This document shows, piece after piece, positions 1 to 8,307 of a DNA stretch of 64,000 nucleotides. Location of the stretch: positions 1 to 64,000 of the forward strand of contig CAYSCX010000013.1 of NCBI GenBank assembly GCA_964429575.1. The letters run 5' to 3'. Made by a program: the position numbers and the translations under genes. This DNA comes from CAYSCX01 sp964429575. GTDB taxonomy: Bacteria > Desulfobacterota > Binatia > Binatales > Binataceae. Each line of letters opens with the position of its first letter. Positions within the stretch are counted from its first letter, which is position 1. The notes below the pieces were generated by a model that was not told the DNA's origin, searched no databases, and saw nothing but the letters and a program-made list of their open reading frames with translations.

Positions 1-82
1 GGTGAAACGGCGCCTTCGCCGGATCGAATTCGATCACGCGTTCGGGCTCGCCGCTTTCGAAGATCACTCTTATTTTCGCCAT
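1..82 (-). CDS. Start of a ferredoxin-like gene, cut by the window edge (partial)
   Basis: An ATG at 82 reads leftward without a stop to the window edge and gives 27 residues beginning MAKIRVIFESGE and ending DPAKAPFH. The short beta-hairpin opening followed by a DPAxAPF motif is how many adrenodoxin-type 2Fe-2S ferredoxins begin, before the CxxxxCxxC cluster motif, but the cluster-binding part lies outside the window. The gene would diverge from lexA across about 200 bases. No clear Shine-Dalgarno sequence precedes the ATG. The product is inferred only from this short stretch. Confidence 0.4.
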   Translation of the reverse strand, partial: MAKIRVIFESGEPERVIEFDPAKAPFH

Positions 83-195
83 CTGGCTGCGTGCTCTGGG
101 CTCAGGATATGTGACCGCGCCATCCGCCGAAACTCACGCCGCCGCTCGAAATCCGTCCGTAGATTCGTGCGAAACAATTTACCGCAGCAAGAATT

Positions 196-210
196 CTGTT
201 GACATAACAG
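196..210. promoter_or_regulatory. Candidate LexA operator (SOS box) upstream of lexA
   Basis: A perfect inverted repeat, CTGTT-N5-AACAG, lies 75 bases before the lexA start. It overlaps a TTGACA hexamer (199-204) that could be a -35 box. It resembles the E. coli SOS box (CTGT-N8-ACAG) but is one base shorter in the middle. Position and symmetry suggest autorepression of lexA. No well-spaced -10 hexamer was found after the TTGACA, so the promoter itself is unproven. Confidence 0.5.
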
Positions 211-284
211 ATACTTGGCGGCTCCTTGCGACTTCGCTATATTTTCGCCAACATGAACGCGTATCGCGCAGGAGGCGTTGGAGC

Positions 285-893
285 ATGGCGACGCTGACCA
301 AACGTCAAAAGCAACTCGTCGATTTCCTCAAGAATTATATCAGTGAGCACGGATACGCGCCGACGTTGTCGGAAGTTGGCGAGTATTTTGGGCTTTCGTC
401 GCTCGCCACTGTTCACAAGCATCTGCACAACCTCGAGCAGAAGGGCGTCATCAAGCGGATGCACAACCACAGCCGCGCGCTGGAGATAACGCCCGAGCGG
501 CGCGTCAGCGGCGCGCGTGAAATTTCGCTGCTGGGATTGGTTGCCGCCGGCGCGCCGATCGAGGCGGTCGAGCGCAACGATACGATCAGCGTGCCTGACG
601 AGTTTGTGCGGCGCGATAATACCTTCTGCCTGCGCGTCAAGGGTGACTCGATGATCGAGGACGGAATTCGCGACGGCGACTACATCATCGTCGAGGGGCG
701 CGACGCAGCGGACAACGGCGAAACTGTAGTCGCGCTGATAGGCGGCGAGGCGACCGTCAAGAAATTCTATCGCGAGCAGGGCGGCAGAATCAGGCTTCAG
801 CCCGCAAACTCGGCCATGGTGCCAATCGTCGTGAGCGAGAATGATCTCGCTATACGCGGCGTGGTCGTCGGGTTGATGCGCCACTATCGCTGA
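285..893 (+). CDS. lexA: LexA SOS repressor
   Basis: The product is a 202-residue LexA, the repressor of the SOS DNA-damage regulon, which cleaves itself when stimulated by RecA-ssDNA filaments. The N-terminal winged helix (about 1-70) carries the PTLSEVGEYFGLSS recognition-helix region. The linker holds the Ala88-Gly89 scissile bond (LVAAGAP), and the S24 peptidase domain has catalytic Ser122 (GDSMIEDG) and Lys159 (EATVKKF). Length and motifs match active LexA. The open frame extends 58 codons further upstream, but the ATG at 285 is chosen because AGGAGG (270-275) sits 9 bases before it and the protein then begins like other LexA proteins. A palindrome at 196-210 is a likely self-operator. 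Confidence 0.96.
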   Translation: MATLTKRQKQLVDFLKNYISEHGYAPTLSEVGEYFGLSSLATVHKHLHNLEQKGVIKRMHNHSRALEITPERRVSGAREISLLGLVAAGAPIEAVERNDTISVPDEFVRRDNTFCLRVKGDSMIEDGIRDGDYIIVEGRDAADNGETVVALIGGEATVKKFYREQGGRIRLQPANSAMVPIVVSENDLAIRGVVVGLMRHYR

Positions 894-936
894 CGCGCCG
901 CCAGCGATCTTCGATTCGACTCGACAAAATTCGCCG

Positions 937-1842
937 CTACGGCCGCGAGCGCGGAACTCGCGGGCCCGATGGTTGGCGCGGCGGCGCTTTCGGTCTTGCG
1001 GCGAGCGCGGGCTGCGTGGCGCCGCCAAAGATCGATGGTTTTCGTTCGCGCGGCTCGATCATTTGCGGCGCCGGCACGCACGGAATCGTCACCGTGAATT
1101 TCGAACCGCCGTCGCGCGAGCTCTCGACTTTCATATCACCGCCGACCGCGCCCACGTTGCGCTTGACCACCGTGAGCCCGAGCCCCAGCCCGCGATGCCG
1201 GCGCGTCGTGGATGCCGATAGTTGCGCCCACGGCTCAAATGCGTGTTCCAGTTCCGCGGCGGCGATTCCGGGGCCGGTGTCTTTCACTTCGAACTCAATT
1301 GTATCCCCGTCTCTGCTACCGGTGCGGCGATGCGCGCTGATTGTCACGCTGCCACTCTCGGTGAATTTAATCGCGTTGAGCGCCAGGTTCAGCAGTATCG
1401 CGCGCAACGCGCGGTGGCGGATTCGTATCGACCCGCATGAGCCGTCGATGTCGATCGCGAGCGCCAGGCCCTTTTCAGAATTCGCGATTTCCAGCGCCGG
1501 TATCAGCTCGGCGCCGAGCTCACAGAGGTCGACGTCCTCATCATCGGCCAATTCGGCGCCGGCGCGGACTCGCGCGAAATCGAGCATGTTCTCGATTGCG
1601 AGCGCCAGATCGTACGCGTGAGACTGCATCCGCGAAATCAGCGGACGCATGCGCGCCGTGAGATCGGGAGCCATATCCTCCCGCAGGATTTCCAGATAGC
1701 CGAGCAGCACCTGCGCCGGCGTGCGCAGCTCGTGCGCCAGATTGGCAAGCGTATCGAGATCTTGCGCGGCCGTGCCGATTTGCGCTCCTCGGCGTGCAGT
1801 ACTGCCGGTCCCGGTCGCGCCAGAGTGAGAGAAATCGTCCAA
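937..1842 (-). CDS. Orphan sensor histidine kinase without an input domain
   Basis: A 301-residue kinase core: a HisKA dimerisation helix with phospho-acceptor His37 in LAHELRTP, then a HATPase domain with N-box (LNLALNAIKF), DTGPGIA and GLGLGL ATP-lid motifs. No transmembrane segment, PAS or other sensor domain precedes the HisKA, and no response regulator is adjacent, so the signal and partner are unknown. The C-terminal ~40 residues are Pro/Arg-rich and probably disordered. The start is a TTG at 1842, preceded by an AAGGAAAGG-like ribosome site; the frame has no better ATG before the H-box. Tandem sequence repeats at 1969-2009 lie in its upstream region. It is probably cytoplasmic and may receive its input from another protein. 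Confidence 0.85.
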   Translation of the reverse strand: MDDFSHSGATGTGSTARRGAQIGTAAQDLDTLANLAHELRTPAQVLLGYLEILREDMAPDLTARMRPLISRMQSHAYDLALAIENMLDFARVRAGAELADDEDVDLCELGAELIPALEIANSEKGLALAIDIDGSCGSIRIRHRALRAILLNLALNAIKFTESGSVTISAHRRTGSRDGDTIEFEVKDTGPGIAAAELEHAFEPWAQLSASTTRRHRGLGLGLTVVKRNVGAVGGDMKVESSRDGGSKFTVTIPCVPAPQMIEPRERKPSIFGGATQPALAARPKAPPRQPSGPRVPRSRP

Positions 1843-1968
1843 GTGCCCCTTTCCTTCTCGCTGGTTCTCTCGCTTGCGCCACGCCTTCGCGATGCGTGCG
1901 AGGTGAACCGGCGGTTCTGACGCTAAAGGATCAGGCGGCGACGACCAATCAGAGAAGTACGTAGTGGG

Positions 1969-2009
1969 CGGGGAAATACTACTTAGACGCCGGGGGAAAA
2001 GTACCTATG
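1969..2009. promoter_or_regulatory. Tandem motif pair upstream of the orphan kinase
   Basis: Two similar units, CGGGGAAATACTACTTAG (from 1969) and CGGGGGAAAAGTACCTATG (from 1991), start 22 bases apart, which is two helical turns. Such spacing fits tandem binding of a regulator to one DNA face. They lie 130-170 bases upstream of the kinase start at 1842. No regulator is identified. Confidence 0.35.
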
Positions 2010-2038
2010 CGGACGTGAGAGCGGCTGATGACTCGCAG

Positions 2039-2145
2039 CTAGTGCCGTTCCAACTTGTTGGTGCTAACTGACGTGGCAAAGTTTGCCAACCTGCCTCGGG
2101 GCAGCGTTCTATCGTCTTCGGTAAAAATAGTTGGAACGGCACTAG
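2039..2145. mobile_element. MITE-like element with 17-base terminal inverted repeats
   Basis: The ends, CTAGTGCCGTTCCAACT (2039-2055) and its exact reverse complement (2129-2145), enclose 73 bases with no gene. Inside are a TGGCAAA-G-TTTGCCA dyad (2074-2088) and a CTGCC-TCGG-GGCAG hairpin (2091-2104). A TA dinucleotide bounds the repeat on each side (2040-2041 and 2143-2144), as expected for a non-autonomous relative of IS630/Tc1-mariner elements, which duplicate TA. It begins seven bases after the stop of the ybdD-like gene, so it might also act as a 3' hairpin for the cstA operon. Rows 1919-2038 show nothing else apart from the tandem motif. Confidence 0.55.
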
Positions 2146-2151
2146 CGGGAT

Positions 2152-2331
2152 TCAACAGCAACGATTCGGTCCTGAATGCGAGTCGTGAAGCGCGGACTTT
2201 GCCGCCCGCCTGCGCTGGTCGAAGCTCAGCGCGCGCAAACCATCGGCGCCGAGGCCCGCGGAATTCATTCGCGCCAGTTCGCGCAGCACGTCGCGGGCAA
2301 ACTCAGCGATCTTTCGTCGCAGTGATTTCAT
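2152..2331 (-). CDS. Small YbdD/YjiX-like protein coupled to cstA
   Basis: A 59-residue basic protein that begins at an ATG overlapping the cstA stop (ATGA), so it is probably translated with cstA. Members of the YbdD/YjiX (DUF466) family are short proteins encoded directly after cstA and ending in a Cys-Cys pair; this one ends SGPNRCC. The middle of the protein matches the family poorly as far as can be judged by eye, so the assignment rests on position, size and the C-terminal CC. Its function is unknown; a role with the CstA transporter is inferred from conserved neighbourhood. Confidence 0.55.
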   Translation of the reverse strand: MKSLRRKIAEFARDVLRELARMNSAGLGADGLRALSFDQRRRAAKSALHDSHSGPNRCC

Positions 2332-4364
2332 GCCGCGGCACGCTCCGTTCGCCCGGACTTTTTCCGCGCTGCGAATATCAGCTTCAGCCACACGCGCGCG
2401 GAATCGGTGATGATGATAAGCACGATCGCGATCAGCAATGCGGTCATCACCGCATCGATGCGGTCGTTCCAGACCAAACGTGAAATTTCGTATGCGCGCC
2501 CTGCAGCCAGGTCCGGCCGCGCGAGTTCCGCCTCGAGTTGCGCCGCATGGGCGAGGAACCCGATGTTGGGGCGGGCGCTGAAAATCTTCTCGATCCCCGC
2601 GGTCATCGTAACCGAGACGAGCCACCCCAGCGGAATCAACGTAACGAACGCAAAGCGCGCCTTGCCGCTGCGGATCATCGCGGTGGTCGCGACGCACAGC
2701 GCGATGGTCGCGAGCATCTGGTTGGCAATCCCGAACAGCGGCCACAGCGAGTTGATGCCGCCGAGCGGATCGATCGCGCCGAAATAAAGAAAGTATCCCC
2801 ACGCCGAAACAACCAGCGCCGACGTCACGATGATGTTGGGATACGACGCCGCATTTGCGAACGGACGGAACAGATTGCCGGCCAGGTCCTGAAGCATGAA
2901 GCGCGCGACGCGCGTGCCCGCGTCGAGAGTGGTCAGAATGAACAGCGCCTCGAACATGATCGCGAAGTGGTACCAAAGAGCCATCAGCGCCGGCCCGCCC
3001 AGCGTGCTTGCAAAGATGTGCGCCATGCCGACCGCGAGCGACGGCGCACCGCCGGTCCGCGCGTACAGCGTGGTCTCGCCGACCGACTGCGCGAGCGACT
3101 GCATTTCAGCGTCGGTCACCGCGTAGCCCCACGACGAAATTGTTGCGGCGGCAAGGGCGCCGTGACCGACCACCCCCGCGGGGCTGTTGATCGCGAAGTA
3201 AACACCCGGCTGGAGCATCACCGCTGCGATCATCGCCATCACCGCCACGAACGACTCCATCATCATGCCGCCGTAGCCGATGAGGCGCGCGTCGCGCTCC
3301 TTCATCAGCATCTTGGGCGTCGTGCCAGAGGCGATCAGCGCATGGAATCCTGAAATCGCGCCGCACGCGACCGTGATGAATGCAAACGGAAAGACCTTGC
3401 CGCCGAAGACCGGGCCGTTGCCATCGACGAACTGTGTCAGCGGGGGCATCAAAGCTGGCGGCGCGATTAGAACGATTCCCACCGCGAGCGCCGCGACGGT
3501 TCCGATCTTGATGAACGCGGAAAGATAGTCGCGCGGCGCGAGCAGCAACCAAATCGGGAGCACCGAGGCCAAAAACCCGTAGGCGATGATCCACAGCGAA
3601 AGCGCGCGGGCATCGAGCAGGAAGTACGCCCCCCAGCTGAAGCTCTCGACGTAGCGGCCGCCGACGACCGCGAGAACCACCAGCGCGAGGCCGATTGCGG
3701 TCGCCTCGATGAACCGCCCGGGCCGCAAGTAGGTCATGTACACGCCGACCAGCATCGCGATTGGCACCGTCGCGGCGACGGTCGAAGTCGCCCACGCGCT
3801 GTCCTTCATCGCGTTGACCACCACCAGCCCCAGCACCGCGATCAGAATCACCATGATGAGCATCACGCCGGCCAGCGCGGTGAGACCGCCGACCGGGCCG
3901 ATCTCCTCGCGCGCCATCTGGCCGAGCGAGCGGCCGTCGCGCTTGAGCGAGTAGCCCAGTATCACGAAGTCCTGGACGCATCCGCCAAGCACCGCGCCGA
4001 CGATGATCCAAATCGTCGATGGCAGGTAGCCGAACTGCGCTGCGAGCACGGGGCCGACCAGCGGTCCCGGACCTGCAATCGCCGCGAAGTGGTGGCCGAA
4101 GGTTATCCACTTGGGCGTGGGAACGTAGTCGCGTCCGTTGTCGAGTCGGACCGCCGGAGTTGGGTGCGAGTCGTCGAGTTCGAGGATGCGGTCGGCGATG
4201 AAGCGTGAGTAGAAGCGGTAGCCGACCGCGTAAATGCACACCGCGGCGACCATGAACCACAGCACGCTCGGAGCGTCCTCGCCGCGCGCAGTCGCGATTA
4301 CGCCAAGACCGGCCGCGCCCAGCGCCGCAATCGCGGTCCACATCAGGATTCGAATGTAGGTCAT
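2328..4364 (-). CDS. cstA: CstA-family peptide/pyruvate transporter (carbon starvation protein A)
   Basis: A 678-residue polytopic membrane protein with the family hallmarks: the N-terminal FGHHFAAIAGPGPLVGPV stretch, the long run of hydrophobic helices, and the FHALIASGTTPKM region. CstA and the related BtsT import peptides or pyruvate across the inner membrane during carbon limitation; which of these is the substrate here cannot be read from the sequence. The gene overlaps the small ybdD-like gene by four bases. The ATG at 4364 is chosen because it directly precedes the first transmembrane helix, though the Shine-Dalgarno is weak. An upstream spacer (4365-4545) contains an imperfect direct repeat. 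Confidence 0.93.
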   Translation of the reverse strand: MTYIRILMWTAIAALGAAGLGVIATARGEDAPSVLWFMVAAVCIYAVGYRFYSRFIADRILELDDSHPTPAVRLDNGRDYVPTPKWITFGHHFAAIAGPGPLVGPVLAAQFGYLPSTIWIIVGAVLGGCVQDFVILGYSLKRDGRSLGQMAREEIGPVGGLTALAGVMLIMVILIAVLGLVVVNAMKDSAWATSTVAATVPIAMLVGVYMTYLRPGRFIEATAIGLALVVLAVVGGRYVESFSWGAYFLLDARALSLWIIAYGFLASVLPIWLLLAPRDYLSAFIKIGTVAALAVGIVLIAPPALMPPLTQFVDGNGPVFGGKVFPFAFITVACGAISGFHALIASGTTPKMLMKERDARLIGYGGMMMESFVAVMAMIAAVMLQPGVYFAINSPAGVVGHGALAAATISSWGYAVTDAEMQSLAQSVGETTLYARTGGAPSLAVGMAHIFASTLGGPALMALWYHFAIMFEALFILTTLDAGTRVARFMLQDLAGNLFRPFANAASYPNIIVTSALVVSAWGYFLYFGAIDPLGGINSLWPLFGIANQMLATIALCVATTAMIRSGKARFAFVTLIPLGWLVSVTMTAGIEKIFSARPNIGFLAHAAQLEAELARPDLAAGRAYEISRLVWNDRIDAVMTALLIAIVLIIITDSARVWLKLIFAARKKSGRTERAAA

Positions 4365-4413
4365 CGCAGCCGCGGCTCTCTCGGCGAACTAATGCCGCCC
4401 CGCCGAGAGTCTA

Positions 4414-4505
4414 GCGAGGGCAGGAATCAGGCGGAAGCAAAGCGCCCCGCCAAACGCGGCGCGAATCGTTCGATGGGGGCAGGTATGAGGCTAAAGCAAA
4501 TCGCA
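4414..4505. repeat. Imperfect direct repeat upstream of cstA
   Basis: Two ~31-base copies start 57 bases apart. One reads GAGGGCAGGAATCAGGCGG... and the other GGGGGCAGGTATGAGGCTA..., both followed by AAGCAAA. About three quarters of positions agree by eye. They lie in the spacer between cstA and tatA; no function is assigned. Confidence 0.4.
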
Positions 4506-4545
4506 CGGCGATGAACCGCGCGACGCACTTGGGAAGGAACAAACC

Positions 4546-4758
4546 TCAGGCAGTCGGTCCGGGCTTGCTCTCACCCGGCTTGGTTTCGTCGGGTTTGGCG
4601 CTGGTGGACGGCGGGTTCTCGGGCTCGCTGACCGCGCGCTTGAAATCGCGGATTGCTTTTCCAAGTGCGCCGCCCACGTCGCCGAGCTTGCTGGGGCCGA
4701 ACACCAAAAGAATGATGAGCAGGATAATCAACAGCTCAGTGGGTCCGAACCATCCCAT
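4546..4758 (-). CDS. tatA: TatA/E-type twin-arginine translocase subunit
   Basis: A 70-residue TatA. A short N-terminal segment begins GWFGPTELLIIL, then comes one transmembrane helix, the FGPSKLGD hinge, an amphipathic helix (GALGKAIRDFKRAV) and a charged Pro/Lys-rich tail. TatA oligomers form the pore that lets folded proteins cross the inner membrane with TatBC. No tatB or tatC is adjacent, so those subunits must be elsewhere. A GGAG ribosome site lies 7 bases before the ATG. It is transcribed in the same direction as the two-component genes upstream of it (downstream in coordinates) but separated by about 90 bases. Confidence 0.95.
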   Translation of the reverse strand: MGWFGPTELLIILLIILLVFGPSKLGDVGGALGKAIRDFKRAVSEPENPPSTSAKPDETKPGESKPGPTA

Positions 4759-4844
4759 GGCTTACTCCGGCGCGGCCGCGATAATGGCCGAGCTGTAATC
4801 AGTCTATACTCCGCGCTCGCGCCAATACCACCGGCCCGCGCTTG

Positions 4845-6265
<1,421 letters not shown>

Positions 6266-6269
<4 letters not shown>

Positions 6270-7981
6270 TGTGCGCTGACCGGCGATGCGAGCTGGGTCT
6301 GTGGCTCGGCTTCAGCGGTGGGCAGAGCGATGGTGACGGTAGTTCCCTTCCCGACCTCGCTCTCGACACGAATTGACCCGCGATTAGAGAGAATGATCCG
6401 CTGGCAAAGCGACAGCCCCAGTCCCACGCCGGACCCGGCCGGCTTGGTGGTGAAAAAGGGATCGAAGACGCGATTGAGGTTCTCCGCAGGGATGCCGGCG
6501 CCGTTGTCGATGATTCGCAGCACCACGCCGCGCGCGCTGCCTTTGTTCTGTTGGTCGGGGAGATTCTCGGTGATGACGCGAATGCGGCTGCCGTCGCCAT
6601 TGCTCGCATCCGCGGCGTTAAAGAGCAGGTTCAGCAGCACCTGTTGAATTTCGTTGTCGTCGGCAAATACCGGCCTCAGGTCGGCCGCCAAATCAGGCTC
6701 GATTCGAATTGCTCTGAAGCGCTTGTTGTACGTGACGAGCCGCAAGGCTTCGGTGATGAGGTCGTTTAGATTGACGGCTTTGCGCTGGGTGGTGGATGGC
6801 CGCGCGAAATTGACCAGGTCCTTGAGCGTGCCCGAGATGCGCGTGATCTGCGAAAGAATCGTGTGCAGCGTAGTTTGGCGATTCTGATCGTTTTCTCCGG
6901 AGAGCAACGATTGCACAAGCGATGAAATCGATGCGAGCGGGTTGTTCACTTCGTGCGCGACGCCCGCCGCAAACGTACCAGTCGCTGCCAGACGCTCGGC
7001 CTTGAGCAGCTCATCGAGCATCTGTCGGCGTTGCGTGACGTCGTGGAGGATCATCTGGATGAAGCGCTGGTGGCCGAACGAGATCAGCGCCGAGTGCACG
7101 TCGAAGAAGCGTGGACCGAGCGGAAGGTCGAACGCCCAGTGAGTGCCCTGCTGAACTACCGTTTGCAGGTGCTTCTCCGTATCCGGCCGCATCTCCGGCG
7201 GCACCATCTCCGTGAGCTTCAAACCCACCGGCGACGGCTGGTGGTCGGCGGACTCGCCCTTCCACATCTCGCGCGCCGCGGCATTAACGCCGATCACCGT
7301 GAACGTGTCCGCGTCGATTTCGTACATCGGGTCGGGCGCATGGTCGATCGAATTGCGATACTTCTCCTCCGACGCCCGCAACAGCCGCTCGCGAGACTCG
7401 ATGTAGAACTGCGAAACCATCAGGCGCCGCTCGTCGATCGCGGCGACCACGATGTCGCGCAACCGCTCCGCGCGCGCGCCTTGCGCCGCCGCGCGAACGT
7501 GCCGAAGGATTATCTGCTTGAGCGCGATGTGTATCGTGTTGAACTGCGACGGCTCCGCACGCGCGAGCATTCCCTCCTGACAATGACGCCGCAAATAAAC
7601 GTACGTCCTGAGATCGTCCGGGTCTCTGAGATGCGCGACGAAGCGGGCAAGCGAGTTCGCAAGGTCAGGTTTTCGGCGTGCTGAGGATTCCGCGCCGAAC
7701 GGGTCGCCAAAGATGGTCGAGATGGCGGCCGACCATTCTCCAACGATTCCATCGAAATGGTTCTCGATCAGTTCGGCCGCCTCCGCGCGCGCTTCCAGGC
7801 AGTCGGGCTCGCGGCAATAGACCTCGCCGAAAAGCCGGGATAGCAATCGCTCTATTGTCGCCAGCTGCTGTCGAATTGTCTCAAGCTCATCGGGGCTCGC
7901 CTCAATGGCCGGATCGGTTGGTACTTGCGGGGTCGTGAACTTGGGTTCTCGGCTGCATCCGCAAGCGCGTACAGGTTTCAT
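6266..7981 (-). CDS. NtrB-like PAS sensor histidine kinase
   Basis: 571 residues, no evident transmembrane helix. An N-terminal helical region (about 30-200) is of unrecognised type and contains several Cys near its start (CGC at 7-9). A PAS domain follows (about 205-320, from EEKYRNSIDHAPDPMYEID). Then comes a HisKA domain with phospho-acceptor His343 in GVAHEVNNPLA. The HATPase has the N-box (NLLFNAADA, 451-459), DNGAGI and GVGLGLS motifs. The HEVNNPL form is typical of NtrB-type kinases that pair with NtrC-type regulators, and the next gene is such a regulator overlapping by four bases. The input signal is unknown; a cytoplasmic cue sensed by the PAS or helical region is inferred. Confidence 0.93.
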
Positions 7982-8261
7982 TTGATGGTCATCCTTGGGC
8001 GAGCGATTGAGCGAAACGTCCTAGTGTCGCGAGATTGGTGAGGGGACTCTCGGACGCGTCGCCACCATTCCAACGTAAGCAAATCTGACTCGACGTATAA
8101 CATTCGCAATTCTGCGAAGCAAAACCCGGGGGGTCTGCTCGCACTTTGCGAATCGCTGCTGAGTCCTGATCAAAGCCGCAAATCGTTGACCAGCCATCCC
8201 AATACGTGCTCGGGCAATCGGAGCCTACCAGATAAGCGGCTGAAATTGTTCGGTTCCGGAG
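7982..8261. other. Divergent intergenic region between kinase and glycosyltransferase
   Basis: About 280 bases with no credible reading frame. This spacer must hold the promoter of the leftward kinase/regulator pair. It leads into the sigma-54-like promoter for the rightward gene. Upstream activator sites for the NtrC-type protein would be expected here, but no convincing symmetric pair was identified by eye. Confidence 0.4.
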
Positions 8262-8277
8262 TGGCACATCTCTCGCT
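8262..8277 (+). promoter_or_regulatory. Candidate sigma-54 promoter of the glycosyltransferase gene
   Basis: The sequence TGGCACATCTCTCGCT has GG (8263-8264) and GC (8275-8276) separated by exactly ten bases and matches the TGGCAC-N5-TTGCW consensus with one mismatch in the -12 part. Initiation about 12 bases downstream would leave a short leader containing AGAGGGA (8292-8298), nine bases before the ATG at 8308. An NtrC-type activator and its kinase are encoded next door in the opposite direction. Confidence 0.6.
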
Positions 8278-8307
8278 CTAGCGCCTCTCTCAGAGGGACC
8301 CATCTCG

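Noticed and set aside
237..1028. Long minus-strand frame opposite lexA
   Set aside because: It is antisense to lexA with no family pattern; the lexA frame has all catalytic residues and a strong ribosome site.
2055..2483. A 142-residue plus-strand frame across the MITE and cstA end
   Set aside because: It runs antisense through cstA and its small partner, is compositionally a shadow frame and has no ribosome site.
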